Below are positions 8,793-18,915 of a stretch of DNA of 64,000 nt, in pieces. Numbering within the stretch: the first letter of the stretch is position 1; every line of letters starts with the position of its first letter. The notes under the pieces were generated by a model that was not told the origin of the DNA, made no database searches, and saw only the letters and a program-made list of their open reading frames with translations. This stretch comes from Collinsella sp. AM18-10 (GTDB lineage: Bacteria; Actinomycetota; Coriobacteriia; Coriobacteriales; Coriobacteriaceae): contig NZ_QRJO01000006.1 in assembly GCF_003471585.1 (NCBI RefSeq), positions 21,241 to 85,240 on the forward strand. Reading direction: 5' to 3'. The position numbers and the translations under genes are program-made.

Positions 8793-10463
8793 CTAAACCT
8801 CCATGACGACCGGGATGATCATCGGACGGGTGCGCGTACGGCTCCAGATAAAGTTAGAGAGCGAATCGCGCACGGCCTTGCGAATGGCATCGGAACCGCT
8901 GCTGGTAAAGCTAAACTTACCCTTCTCGATCGTCTTCATAATGGACGCGGAGGCATCCTCGGAGAACTGGTCGTCGATGGCAAACGAGACGCCGCGGCCC
9001 GAGAACTCGATGGCCTCGATCTTCTTGTGTTTGAGGGAGACAATGGCAACGGCCGTGACCATACCGTCGTTGGCGAGCTTCTGGCGATCGCGCAGGACGA
9101 TGGGGTCGGTATCGCCGATACGCAGGCCGTCGACGTAAACGACACCGGACTCGACGGGCGTACCGCGCTTGACGATACCACCGCGCATCTCGAGCGTGTC
9201 GCCGTTATCGAGGATAAAGATATGATCGTCCTTGATGCCCATCTTGCGGGCCAGCTGCGCATGGGCGCGCAGATGCACGGCCTCACCGTGAACCGGCATA
9301 AAGTACGTGGGCTTGGCCATGGCCATCAGGAGCTTGAGCTCCTCCTGGCTACCGTGACCCGAGACGTGGACGAGAGCGCGGTTCTTATCCCACACGTCGC
9401 AGCCGAGCTTGGCCAGGCTGTTGACGACCTGCTGGACGGCCTTCTCGTTGCCAGGAACGGGAGTTGCCGAAAGGATAACGGTATCGCCCTCGTGGATGGA
9501 GAGCGTCTTGTGCTCGCCATTGGCCATGCGGGACAGGGCCGACAGCGGCTCGCCCTGCGAACCGGTGCACATGACGACAATCTTATCGTCGGGCAGGTTA
9601 TCGATATCGAAGGCATCGATGATATCGGCGTCATCGATGTTGAGGTAGCCCAGCTCACGCGCCACGCGGGTGTTCGTGAGCATGGAGCGACCGGTCACAA
9701 CGACCTTACGGCCGCACTTGCGGGCGGCATCGCAGATCTGCTGCAGACGATGGATGTGGCTCGAGAACGACGCGACGAACACGCGACCCGGGGCGTTCTT
9801 GATGGCGTGCAACAGGTTGGGACCAACCTCGGCCTCGGACTTGGTAAAGCCGGGAACCGTGGCATTGGTGGAGTCGGAAAGCAGCAGGTCGATGCCCTGC
9901 TTGGCAAAACGGCTGATAGCGGCATAGTCGGGCGTGACGCCGTCGATGGGAGTCTGGTCGAGCTTAAAGTCGCCGGTGTGCATAACGGTGCCCTGATTGG
10001 TGCGGATGAACACGCCCAGAGCGCCGGGGATGGAGTGCGTCATCGAGAAGAAGTCGAGCGAGATGCCGCCGAGGTTGACATGGCTGCCGCCCTTGACCTC
10101 GCGGAACTTAGGCGCGCGGATGCGGAACTCGGAGAGCTTGCCCTCGATAAAACCGAGCGTCAGCTTGCTCGAGAAGATGGGCACCTTGTTGTTGAGGTCC
10201 TGCAGCAGGTACGGAAGCGAACCGGTGTGGTCCTCGTGGCCGTGAGTAACGATGATACCGCGGAGCTTCTCCTCGTTCTCCAGAACATAGGTGTAGTCGG
10301 GAAGCACCAGGTCGATACCGGGCTGGGAGTCATCCGGGAACATAAGACCGGCGTCGACGAGCACCATGTCGTCGCCGCACTCGAAGACCGTCATGTTCTT
10401 GCCGATGCCATCAAGGCCGCCGAGCGGGATGATCTTCAAGGGAGATGATTTTTTAGCTGCCAT
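8793..10463 (-). CDS. rnj: Ribonuclease J
   Basis: RNase J is a zinc-dependent 5' exo-/endoribonuclease that matures and degrades RNA. The 556-residue protein has a metallo-beta-lactamase domain with HGHEDHTGSLPYLL, a beta-CASP domain (CTGSQGEPLSALSRMANG), and a C-terminal domain. The start MAAKKSSPLK matches family length; the only Shine-Dalgarno-like element (AAGGAAA) is about 12 nt upstream, so initiation may be weak. Its 5' side contains the two large hairpin elements, and its neighbour upstream is pnp, the other main RNA-decay enzyme here. Confidence 0.95.
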   Translation of the reverse strand: MAAKKSSPLKIIPLGGLDGIGKNMTVFECGDDMVLVDAGLMFPDDSQPGIDLVLPDYTYVLENEEKLRGIIVTHGHEDHTGSLPYLLQDLNNKVPIFSSKLTLGFIEGKLSEFRIRAPKFREVKGGSHVNLGGISLDFFSMTHSIPGALGVFIRTNQGTVMHTGDFKLDQTPIDGVTPDYAAISRFAKQGIDLLLSDSTNATVPGFTKSEAEVGPNLLHAIKNAPGRVFVASFSSHIHRLQQICDAARKCGRKVVVTGRSMLTNTRVARELGYLNIDDADIIDAFDIDNLPDDKIVVMCTGSQGEPLSALSRMANGEHKTLSIHEGDTVILSATPVPGNEKAVQQVVNSLAKLGCDVWDKNRALVHVSGHGSQEELKLLMAMAKPTYFMPVHGEAVHLRAHAQLARKMGIKDDHIFILDNGDTLEMRGGIVKRGTPVESGVVYVDGLRIGDTDPIVLRDRQKLANDGMVTAVAIVSLKHKKIEAIEFSGRGVSFAIDDQFSEDASASIMKTIEKGKFSFTSSGSDAIRKAVRDSLSNFIWSRTRTRPMIIPVVMEV

Positions 10464-10651
10464 AGGTGAGTGTGGTTTCCTTTCTTCGAAACGGGTCTGG
10501 AACAACCGACGGGGCGCTTCTGGCAAACCGACCGCCGGGAACGTACAAACATGCATCGCAGAGTCGATGCAATAACCACAGTATGATACCCATTTGCACA
10601 ACAACAGACCACCCATGCATGAAAGCCCCATCCAAACCGGTCTATCCCGCC

Positions 10652-10784
10652 GGTTTCCCGTGGGGCGGGCACTGATGAAGTTTCCTGCTCTACAGTCCTG
10701 CTCACGACGGAGGCCACATTAAGTGGCCTCCTGTTCGTGCGGAACTCGCGATAAACTTCATCAGTGCCCGCCCCACGGGAAACC
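10652..10784 (-). repeat. Hairpin element A (133 bp, perfect 32-bp arms)
   Basis: The arms 10652-10683 and 10753-10784 are perfectly complementary over 32 bp. They enclose a 69-bp core (10684-10752) with its own 9-bp stem and 5-nt loop (10709-10731). The inner nine bases of each arm (atgaagttt) and most of the core recur in element B in opposite orientation. The outer 23 bases do not, yet remain perfectly self-complementary. It could act as a structured RNA or as a DNA cruciform. Confidence 0.85.
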
Positions 10785-10910
10785 TGCCAAAAAGGGACAG
10801 GTTTATTATGGTCGGTTTTATCTGGGAAGATGCTGCTGCGGCTATCTACAGATCTGAAATCTGACTACTGAATAGACTGTCTAACTAAATAGCGAGCGGC
10901 ACTAACCAGT

Positions 10911-11055
10911 CCTTTTGCTTGCGCCCGGGAGGGCCGCATATGAAGTTTATCGCGAGTTCCGCACGCAAAGGAAAGCACTTAATGTGCTTTCCGTCTTGCG
11001 CAGGACTGTAGAGCAGGAAACTTCATATGCGGCCCTCCCGGGCGCAAGCAAAAGG
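10911..11055 (+). repeat. Hairpin element B (145 bp, perfect 38-bp arms)
   Basis: The arms 10911-10948 and 11018-11055 are perfectly complementary over 38 bp around a 69-bp core (10949-11017). The core is the reverse complement of the element A core at 59 of 69 positions. Three of the differences on each side of the inner stem (10970-10992) are compensatory: one C-G to G-C and two G-C to A-T exchanges. The neighbouring changes rebuild a 5-bp stem in a shifted register. Its outer end overlaps the pnp terminator's T-run. Confidence 0.85.
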
Positions 11056-11080
11056 GCGACCCCTGTCCGGAGTCGCCCTT
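11052..11080 (-). terminator. Intrinsic terminator of pnp
   Basis: A 9-bp stem (aagggcgac / gtcgccctt) with an 11-nt loop is followed on the minus strand by TTTT, 24 bp after the pnp stop. Confidence 0.75.
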
Positions 11081-11103
11081 GCGGTGCTGGTTATGTACGG
11101 CTG

Positions 11104-13350
<2,247 letters not shown>

Positions 13351-13363
13351 TGTTCTCCTTTAC

Positions 13364-13386
13364 CCCACAGGCCCCTTGCCTGCGGG
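13364..13386 (-). promoter_or_regulatory. Stem-loop in the pnp leader next to the ribosome site
   Basis: On the minus strand CCCGCAGGC and GCCTGTGGG pair over 9 bp around a 5-nt loop, ending a few bases before AAAGGAG. In several bacteria pnp expression is controlled through a leader hairpin cut by RNase III; that role is inferred here only from position. Confidence 0.4.
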
Positions 13387-13456
13387 CTTCTCATGTGACG
13401 CGGGCCCCCTGCCCCCGCCACGCTTCAGAGCGTGATTGTTCACGCCCTTACACAAA

Positions 13457-13485
13457 AAGAGCGCCCCGCTGCGCAGGACGCTCTT
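13457..13485 (-). terminator. Intrinsic terminator of rpsO
   Basis: The stem aagagcgcccc / ggacgctctt (one wobble pair) is followed on the minus strand by TTTTT. It lies 16 bp past the rpsO stop and separates rpsO from pnp. Confidence 0.75.
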
Positions 13486-13500
13486 AGCATGTACAAATCC

Positions 13501-13779
13501 TTACTGGATGTTGTCGCGGATGCCCAGAGCCTTGATGAGCTCACGGTACTCGACGATGTCGTTCTTCTTGATGTAGGAGAGAAGACGACGACGACGGCCG
13601 ACGAGCATGAGCAGGCCACGACGGGTGTGGAAGTCCTTCTGGTGGGACTTCATGTGCTCGGTCAGCTCCTTGATGCGCTCGGACAGGATGGCGACCTGAA
13701 CCTTGGGGTTGCCGGTGTCGACCGGGGTGTTACCGAACTGGGCAGTCAGCTCAGCCTTGCGCTCTTTGGAAACAGTCAT
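13501..13779 (-). CDS. rpsO: 30S ribosomal protein S15
   Basis: S15 binds 16S rRNA early in 30S assembly. The 92-residue product carries the family signature LTEHMKSHQKDFHTRRGLLMLVGRRRRLLSYI. The ATG at 13779 (MTVSKERK) was chosen over an upstream open extension because AAGGTGA lies just before it and the length matches S15. The rpsO-pnp order is widely conserved, but an intrinsic terminator separates the two here. Confidence 0.98.
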   Translation of the reverse strand: MTVSKERKAELTAQFGNTPVDTGNPKVQVAILSERIKELTEHMKSHQKDFHTRRGLLMLVGRRRRLLSYIKKNDIVEYRELIKALGIRDNIQ

Positions 13780-13917
13780 TGTTTCACCTTTCGTTTCTTG
13801 TCGCCCGCGGGCGACACTATTCGCCTCGGACTGGGAAGCCGCCGGTGGAGCGAGCATCCAAGGTCGAGGTACCAACAGGTCGGTATGTTACCACAAGCAA
13901 CCCGCGCCTGCGCATCA

Positions 13918-14667
13918 TCACCGACCCAACATGAATTCCATCGCACGGAGGCGCTGATCGGTGTGCGTCGCAGCCCACACATGCGAAAGCCCGAGCAAGA
14001 ACGCCGCCGTATGCGGATCGATTCGCTCGACCATGAGTGCATCGAAGGTCATGGACATGAGGGCGCGCAGCCACGCGACCTCACCGGTCGACACCAGCTC
14101 GGCACCCGGAACGCTCGACGCGCACGAACCGCACATGAGCCCGCCCGCCTGGGGCGAAAAGTACGACAGCATGGGGTCTCCGCACAGCACGCAGGCCGAA
14201 AAATCGGGTCGATAGCCCACGTGCGACAGCAGTTTAAAGACAAAGGCCGCCACGAGCAGGTCCATATGTGCCGTGTCGAGCCCGCTGCCCACCAGGGCAA
14301 GCGCTCGCTGCGTGATGGCAAAGGTAAACGGGTCCTCGGCGTCCTCGAACGAGCACACGCGCGCAACCTCGGCGATCGCGCTTGCGGCGCAGGTCGTCTC
14401 GTAATCGGGCGCAACGCCGAGCGGCGCCTCCATAAGCTCGGCCTGGGAAACCACGTCGAGCGAGCGTCCATGTGCGAGCAGCATATCGACGGTACAGAAT
14501 AATTCGCAGCGCGCCGCCAAGCGCCCACCGGGTTTGCGGGCCCCCTTTGCCACGGCACGAACCTGGCGACCCCGCTCGTCAAGCATCGTCAGAATCAGAT
14601 CGGTCTCTTTGAGCTTGGTTTTGTCGAGCACGAGCACCTTCGTGCGATATGTCCGGGAGCCTGCCAT
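13918..14667 (-). CDS. recO: DNA repair protein RecO
   Basis: RecO helps load RecA on SSB-coated single-stranded DNA in the RecFOR pathway. The 249-residue protein has an N-terminal OB fold (YRTKVLVLDKTKLKETDLILTMLDERGR) and a C-terminal helical domain with a zinc-site pattern CVLCGD ... CGSC. It follows era by 15 bp, the usual era-recO order, and is the last gene of a long run beginning near lepA. Confidence 0.95.
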   Translation of the reverse strand: MAGSRTYRTKVLVLDKTKLKETDLILTMLDERGRQVRAVAKGARKPGGRLAARCELFCTVDMLLAHGRSLDVVSQAELMEAPLGVAPDYETTCAASAIAEVARVCSFEDAEDPFTFAITQRALALVGSGLDTAHMDLLVAAFVFKLLSHVGYRPDFSACVLCGDPMLSYFSPQAGGLMCGSCASSVPGAELVSTGEVAWLRALMSMTFDALMVERIDPHTAAFLLGLSHVWAATHTDQRLRAMEFMLGR

Positions 14668-14682
14668 GCGCGCTGCGCGTCC

Positions 14683-15741
14683 TTAGTCCTCGGCGTTGTA
14701 GCCAAAACGGCGAATCTGAGCCTCGTCGTCGCGCCAACCGGCCTTGACCTTCACGTCCAACTCCAAAAAGACCTGCGTGCCAAAGATGCGCTCAAGATCG
14801 CGACGGGCGTCGATACCGATATGCTTGATCATCTCGCCGCCCTTGCCGATGATGATGCCCTTTTGGCCCTCACGCTCGACATAAATGGTGGCGTGCACAC
14901 GCAGCACCTTCTTGGTCTGCTCGAGCGCATCGCAAATAACGCCAACGGAGTGCGGAATCTCATCACGGGTGCGGCGCAAGACCTTCTCGCGCACAAACTC
15001 GGCAACGAGCGTCTCATCGGAAGCGTCGGTACCCATGTCCTCGGGGAACCAACGCGGACCCTCAGGCAAAAAGTGCGCAACGGTCTCGATAAATGCATCG
15101 ACGTTGAAGTTCTTGACCGACGACGTCACGATCTCGTCGTCATATTCCATGAGTTCGTGGGCTGCCTTAAGCTGCTCCATGACCTGTGCGGGGTCGGCCT
15201 CATCGGCCTTGGTGAGCACCAGGACCTTCTTGGAACGAGCGTTCTTGACGCGCTCGGCAACCCAGGCGTCTCCCCTGCCGATCGGTTTGGTGGCATCAAT
15301 CAAAAACGCGACAACATCAACATCGTTCAGCTCGAACAACGCGCTCTTGTTGAGCTCGGATCCCAAGCCGTCCTTGGGCTTATGAATACCGGGGGTATCG
15401 ACAAAGACCAGCTGATAGCCGGGGCGGTTGACGACGGCGCGCATGCGGCGGCGGGTCGTCTGGGCCACCGGCGAGGTGATGGCGACCTTTTTGCCATAGC
15501 AGGCATTAAGCAGCGTAGACTTGCCAGCGTTGGGACGACCGACCAGGGCCACAAAGCCGCTGCGGAAACCGGGCTCAACGTCACCAAAGCCCATAGGACC
15601 GTCGTCCTCGTCGCACAGGGCGTCGAGTTCCTCATCGCTCATGCCCTCAAACGGGTCGAACTCCTCGACTTCCTCGGTATCCACCGCGTCCAGGGACACG
15701 TCGTCCAAAATCTCATCGGTAGGCTGCATATTGTCGGACAT
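14683..15741 (-). CDS. era: GTPase Era with acidic N-terminal extension
   Basis: Era is a GTPase that binds 16S rRNA and assists 30S maturation. The P-loop GRPNAGKST lies at residues 68-76, followed by the G3 motif DTPGI, the G4 motif TKAD, and a KH domain with GQKGIIIGKGGEMIKHIG. Normal Era begins about 53 residues later: here an extra N-terminus, very rich in D and E, is fused in frame. The ATG at 15741 has AAAGGGA upstream. Neighbours dgkA, ybeY and recO are typical. Confidence 0.96.
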   Translation of the reverse strand: MSDNMQPTDEILDDVSLDAVDTEEVEEFDPFEGMSDEELDALCDEDDGPMGFGDVEPGFRSGFVALVGRPNAGKSTLLNACYGKKVAITSPVAQTTRRRMRAVVNRPGYQLVFVDTPGIHKPKDGLGSELNKSALFELNDVDVVAFLIDATKPIGRGDAWVAERVKNARSKKVLVLTKADEADPAQVMEQLKAAHELMEYDDEIVTSSVKNFNVDAFIETVAHFLPEGPRWFPEDMGTDASDETLVAEFVREKVLRRTRDEIPHSVGVICDALEQTKKVLRVHATIYVEREGQKGIIIGKGGEMIKHIGIDARRDLERIFGTQVFLELDVKVKAGWRDDEAQIRRFGYNAED

Positions 15742-15753
15742 GAGAATCCCTTT

Positions 15754-16131
15754 CTAAATAAAGCCGAGCGCGTGGGCAAATACCAGCAAGCCCACAATCG
15801 CGGCGGTGATGGAAAGAACGTATACAGAGGCGGCGGCGATGTCCTTCGCACGCTTGGCCAGCGGATGAAGCTCCTGGGTCGCCAGGTCGACGATGGCCTC
15901 CATAGCGGTGTTACACAGCTCGCCGTGAATCACCAGGCCACAACAGATGATAATCGTGGCCCACTCGGCAATATCGAGCCCCACGATGCAGCCGGCAATG
16001 ACGGTGCACACGCCCGCCACGAGCATGACCTTGATGTTGCGCTCGGTCTTGACGGCAGTGACGAAGCCCTCCATGGCATAGGAGAACGACTTTAAGAAGG
16101 ACGGATGGTCCTTGTTCGATCCGGGAATCAT
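15754..16131 (-). CDS. dgkA: Diacylglycerol/undecaprenol kinase family protein
   Basis: This 125-residue membrane protein belongs to the prokaryotic DgkA family, which phosphorylates diacylglycerol or, in Gram-positives, undecaprenol. It has three hydrophobic helices and the family motif GELCNTAMEAIVDLAT near residue 72, corresponding to the usual E-x2-NTAIE-x2-VD. In Firmicutes and Actinobacteria the ybeY-dgkA-era order is common, which favours undecaprenol kinase; substrate choice is inferred. Confidence 0.9.
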   Translation of the reverse strand: MIPGSNKDHPSFLKSFSYAMEGFVTAVKTERNIKVMLVAGVCTVIAGCIVGLDIAEWATIIICCGLVIHGELCNTAMEAIVDLATQELHPLAKRAKDIAAASVYVLSITAAIVGLLVFAHALGFI

Positions 16132-16140
16132 AGACGGCTC

Positions 16141-16650
16141 CTAGTCGTGGGCATGGTTGGTGATGGGGCCGACGTGGACTAGTTTGGGGTCCTCGCCGCG
16201 CTCGAGCGCCAGATCGCGCAGGATGGCGTCTTCGCAGGCCTCCATGACCTCGGCCTCATCGTCCTCGATGTGGTCGTAACCCAGCAGATGCAGCATTCCG
16301 TGCACGAGCATCAGTCGGCACTCATCGGCGGGGCTATTTCCAAAACCGGGAGCCTGACGGGCAATAACCTGCGGGGCCAAGATAATATCGCCGAGCTCGA
16401 GCGTCTCGTCGGCGGGAATATCCTCGTCAAAGGCCGAATCGCACTCAAACGAGAGCACATCGGTGGTGCGGTCGATACCGCGCCACTCGTGGTTAAGCTC
16501 GTGCATCTCGTCCTCGTCGACATATGAAAGGGAAATCTCGACCTCACGCTCAACGTCCTCGGCGGCAAGCACGACCTCGCAGATGTGCTCCACCTCTTGC
16601 GCGTCGAGCAGCGTATCGAGCTCGGCATCGTTGCTGATCAATACACTCAA
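16141..16650 (-). CDS. ybeY: Endoribonuclease YbeY (rRNA maturation)
   Basis: YbeY is a metal-dependent RNase acting in 16S rRNA 3' maturation and ribosome quality control. The 169-residue protein contains the metal-binding motif HGMLHLLGYDH near residue 121. The start is TTG at 16650, supported by AAAGGAG five bases upstream and by the overlap with the phoH stop (TTGA). It precedes dgkA and era, a conserved ribosome-maturation block. Confidence 0.94.
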   Translation of the reverse strand: MSVLISNDAELDTLLDAQEVEHICEVVLAAEDVEREVEISLSYVDEDEMHELNHEWRGIDRTTDVLSFECDSAFDEDIPADETLELGDIILAPQVIARQAPGFGNSPADECRLMLVHGMLHLLGYDHIEDDEAEVMEACEDAILRDLALERGEDPKLVHVGPITNHAHD

Positions 16651-17633
16651 CGGGACTCCTTTCGGTCGCGCGAGCGCTGCTCACGCACGTCATCATAAGC
16701 ATCGTATGCCTCGACGATACGACCCACCAAGGCATGGCGCACCACGTCGGCACGCTCGAGGTGAGAAAATGCGACATCGTCGACACGGCCCAAAATCTGC
16801 TCAACGTCGGCAAGACCGCCACGACGACCCACCAGGTCGCGCTGGCTCAGGTCGCCGGTAATCACGAACTTGGAGTTGAAGCCCAGGCGCGTCAGAAACA
16901 TCTTCATCTGCTCGGGCGTGGTATTTTGCGCCTCGTCGAGCACCACGAAGGCATCGCTCAGCGTACGACCGCGCATGTAGGCGAGCGGGGCGATCTCGAT
17001 CACACCACGCTCCATAAGCTCGTCGGTACGTTCACGATCCATCATGTCAAACAGGGCATCGTAGAGCGGACGCATGTAAGGGTCGATCTTTTCCTCGAGG
17101 GTGCCGGGCAAAAAGCCCAGGTTCTCCCCCGCCTCGACAACCGGACGCGTCAAGATCAAACGGCCCACCTCGTGGCGCTTGAGCGCGGCAACGGCAAGCG
17201 CCATGGCCAGATAGGTCTTACCGGTACCGGCAGGACCCAAACCAAAGGTGATGGTATGCGAGCGGATGGCATCCACATAGCGCTTTTGGCCGAGCGTCTT
17301 GGGGCGAATGACGCGGCCGCGATACGAAAGCAGCACGTCATCGCGAAGCGATGTGGCCTCATGCTCGCCGTCGCGCAAGACGGCCAGGCAACGTGAGACA
17401 TCGTCGGAAGAAAGGGTACGACCGGCCGCCGCCTCGCGAAAAGCGTGTTCAAAATAACGCGCCACGAGTTCGACCTCATCCGGGTCACCGCTCACGGCGA
17501 TGCTATCGCCACGGGCGACCACGTGAGCGCGAACCAAGCTCTCGAGCGCACGAAGGACGCCGTCGCCGACGCCCAAAACGCGCGAGGGATCAATTCCCTC
17601 GGGAACGGTAAGTCTAATCTTCGAGGCTTCCAT
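16647..17633 (-). CDS. phoH: PhoH-like ATPase
   Basis: PhoH-like proteins are cytoplasmic ATPases of the RNA-helicase-like superfamily, usually paired with ybeY. The 328-residue protein has Walker A FGLGPAGTGKTYLAMA near residue 145 and Walker B VVLDEAQNTTPEQ. The start MEASKIRL at 17633 was chosen because GGGAGG lies 3-4 nt upstream; it overlaps the end of mtaB by 20 bp. Its 3' end overlaps ybeY, consistent with translational coupling. Confidence 0.94.
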   Translation of the reverse strand: MEASKIRLTVPEGIDPSRVLGVGDGVLRALESLVRAHVVARGDSIAVSGDPDEVELVARYFEHAFREAAAGRTLSSDDVSRCLAVLRDGEHEATSLRDDVLLSYRGRVIRPKTLGQKRYVDAIRSHTITFGLGPAGTGKTYLAMALAVAALKRHEVGRLILTRPVVEAGENLGFLPGTLEEKIDPYMRPLYDALFDMMDRERTDELMERGVIEIAPLAYMRGRTLSDAFVVLDEAQNTTPEQMKMFLTRLGFNSKFVITGDLSQRDLVGRRGGLADVEQILGRVDDVAFSHLERADVVRHALVGRIVEAYDAYDDVREQRSRDRKESR

Positions 17634-18906
17634 GGACCTCCCTGCGCGCATGGACCAAGCCGGAATCATCGACTCCGATGATAGCAACATCGAGCAGACA
17701 CGGGGCTGTAAGTCCACAGGTATCGTCAAGACGGGCATGATGGAACGAGCCGAGCGTCAGGTTGTCACCATACTCGAGCACGGCACGCTCGACGGTGCCC
17801 ACGCGACGACGAGCATCGGCAATAGCGAGCTCCTGCGCCGCGGCTCGCATACGGCGGCTGCGCTCGGCCATAACCTCGGGCGGCACCTGGTCGGGCATGT
17901 CGGCAGCAAGGGTACCGGGACGCTTGCTGTAGCGGAACACGTGCATACGTGAGAAACCCACACGGCGGCACAGCGCCAGCGACTCCTCGAACTCCTCGTC
18001 CGTCTCACCAGGAAAACCGACGATGACGTCGCACGAAAGAGACGCCTGGGGCAAGTTGGCGCGAATCATACGCACCGTGTCCTCAAAGGACTCCGCACTA
18101 TAGGGACGACCCATGCGATGCAAGGTTGCCGTACAGCCGGACTGCACGGGCAGGTGCAAAAACGGGGCAATACGCTGCGGATAGCGCGCCATAACCTTAA
18201 GCAGGCGCTCAGAGATATCCATGGGCTCGACCGAGGAAATGCGCACATGCGCAATAGTCGTGCGCTCCATGATGGCCTCGAGCAGCTCATCGATTTCGAC
18301 ATGCTCGTCGGTCGCGCTCTTGCCATCGTAGGCACCCAGGTTCACACCGGTCAGCACCACCTCGGGCACGCCGGCCTCCCGGGCCTCGCGAACTTGCTCA
18401 AGCACGGACTCGACGGGCACGGAGCGCTCGGGGCCGCGCGCCTTCCACACAATGCAATAGGTGCAGCGATGGTTGCAGCCGTCCTGGATCTTCACGCCCA
18501 GGCGAGAGCGACCGAGCGCATCGACCACCTCGCCATCGCTGCAGGCGGGAACGCTATCGGACTCAACGCCCAGCACCTCGCAGACACGTTCGGCGACATC
18601 GATCTTGGACGGCTCGGCGATCACGCGATCCGAAAGCTCCAACAGCTCCTCGGGATGCAAATTGACCACGCAACCGGTCACGAGCACATAAGGCTCGTTT
18701 GGATGGGCCAGCGCATGACGGACGGCCTTACGGGTCTTGGCCTCGGCCTCGCCCGTAACGGCACAGGTGTTAATGACGATCAGATCGGCATTCTGGGGCT
18801 CTACCATAGCAAAGCCCAAGCGCATAAGATCGGCAGTGATACGGTCAGACTCAACCCGGTTGACACGGCAGCCGAGGTTGACGACGGAAATATGGGGTGC
18901 GAGCAC
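17614..18906 (-). CDS. mtaB: tRNA t6A37 methylthiotransferase MtaB
   Basis: MtaB is a radical-SAM enzyme converting t6A37 of tRNA to ms2t6A. The 430-residue protein has an N-terminal UPF0004 domain (VVNLGCRVNRVESD, NTCAVTGEAEAKTRKAVR) and the radical-SAM motif CNHRCTYCIVWKARG. The GCRVN pattern and the t6A-type context near dnaJ and ybeY distinguish it from RimO at 2.6-4.0 kb. The GTG start has AAGGAG five bases upstream, 9 bp after dnaJ. Confidence 0.93.
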   Translation of the reverse strand: MLAPHISVVNLGCRVNRVESDRITADLMRLGFAMVEPQNADLIVINTCAVTGEAEAKTRKAVRHALAHPNEPYVLVTGCVVNLHPEELLELSDRVIAEPSKIDVAERVCEVLGVESDSVPACSDGEVVDALGRSRLGVKIQDGCNHRCTYCIVWKARGPERSVPVESVLEQVREAREAGVPEVVLTGVNLGAYDGKSATDEHVEIDELLEAIMERTTIAHVRISSVEPMDISERLLKVMARYPQRIAPFLHLPVQSGCTATLHRMGRPYSAESFEDTVRMIRANLPQASLSCDVIVGFPGETDEEFEESLALCRRVGFSRMHVFRYSKRPGTLAADMPDQVPPEVMAERSRRMRAAAQELAIADARRRVGTVERAVLEYGDNLTLGSFHHARLDDTCGLTAPCLLDVAIIGVDDSGLVHARREVHGSLED

Positions 18907-18915
18907 GCGGGCTCC

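Larger units (their letters stand above)
10464..11103. other. 640-bp non-coding region between pnp and RNase J
   Basis: No protein-coding potential was seen. From right to left on the minus strand it holds the pnp terminator, hairpin element B, a 126-bp spacer (10785-10910), hairpin element A, and about 190 bp of RNase J leader. The spacer includes gggacaggtttatta, loosely like the REP core near the transposase. A short inverted repeat aaaccgg/ccggttt (10634-10656) overlaps the outer arm of element A and would compete with it. Confidence 0.7.
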
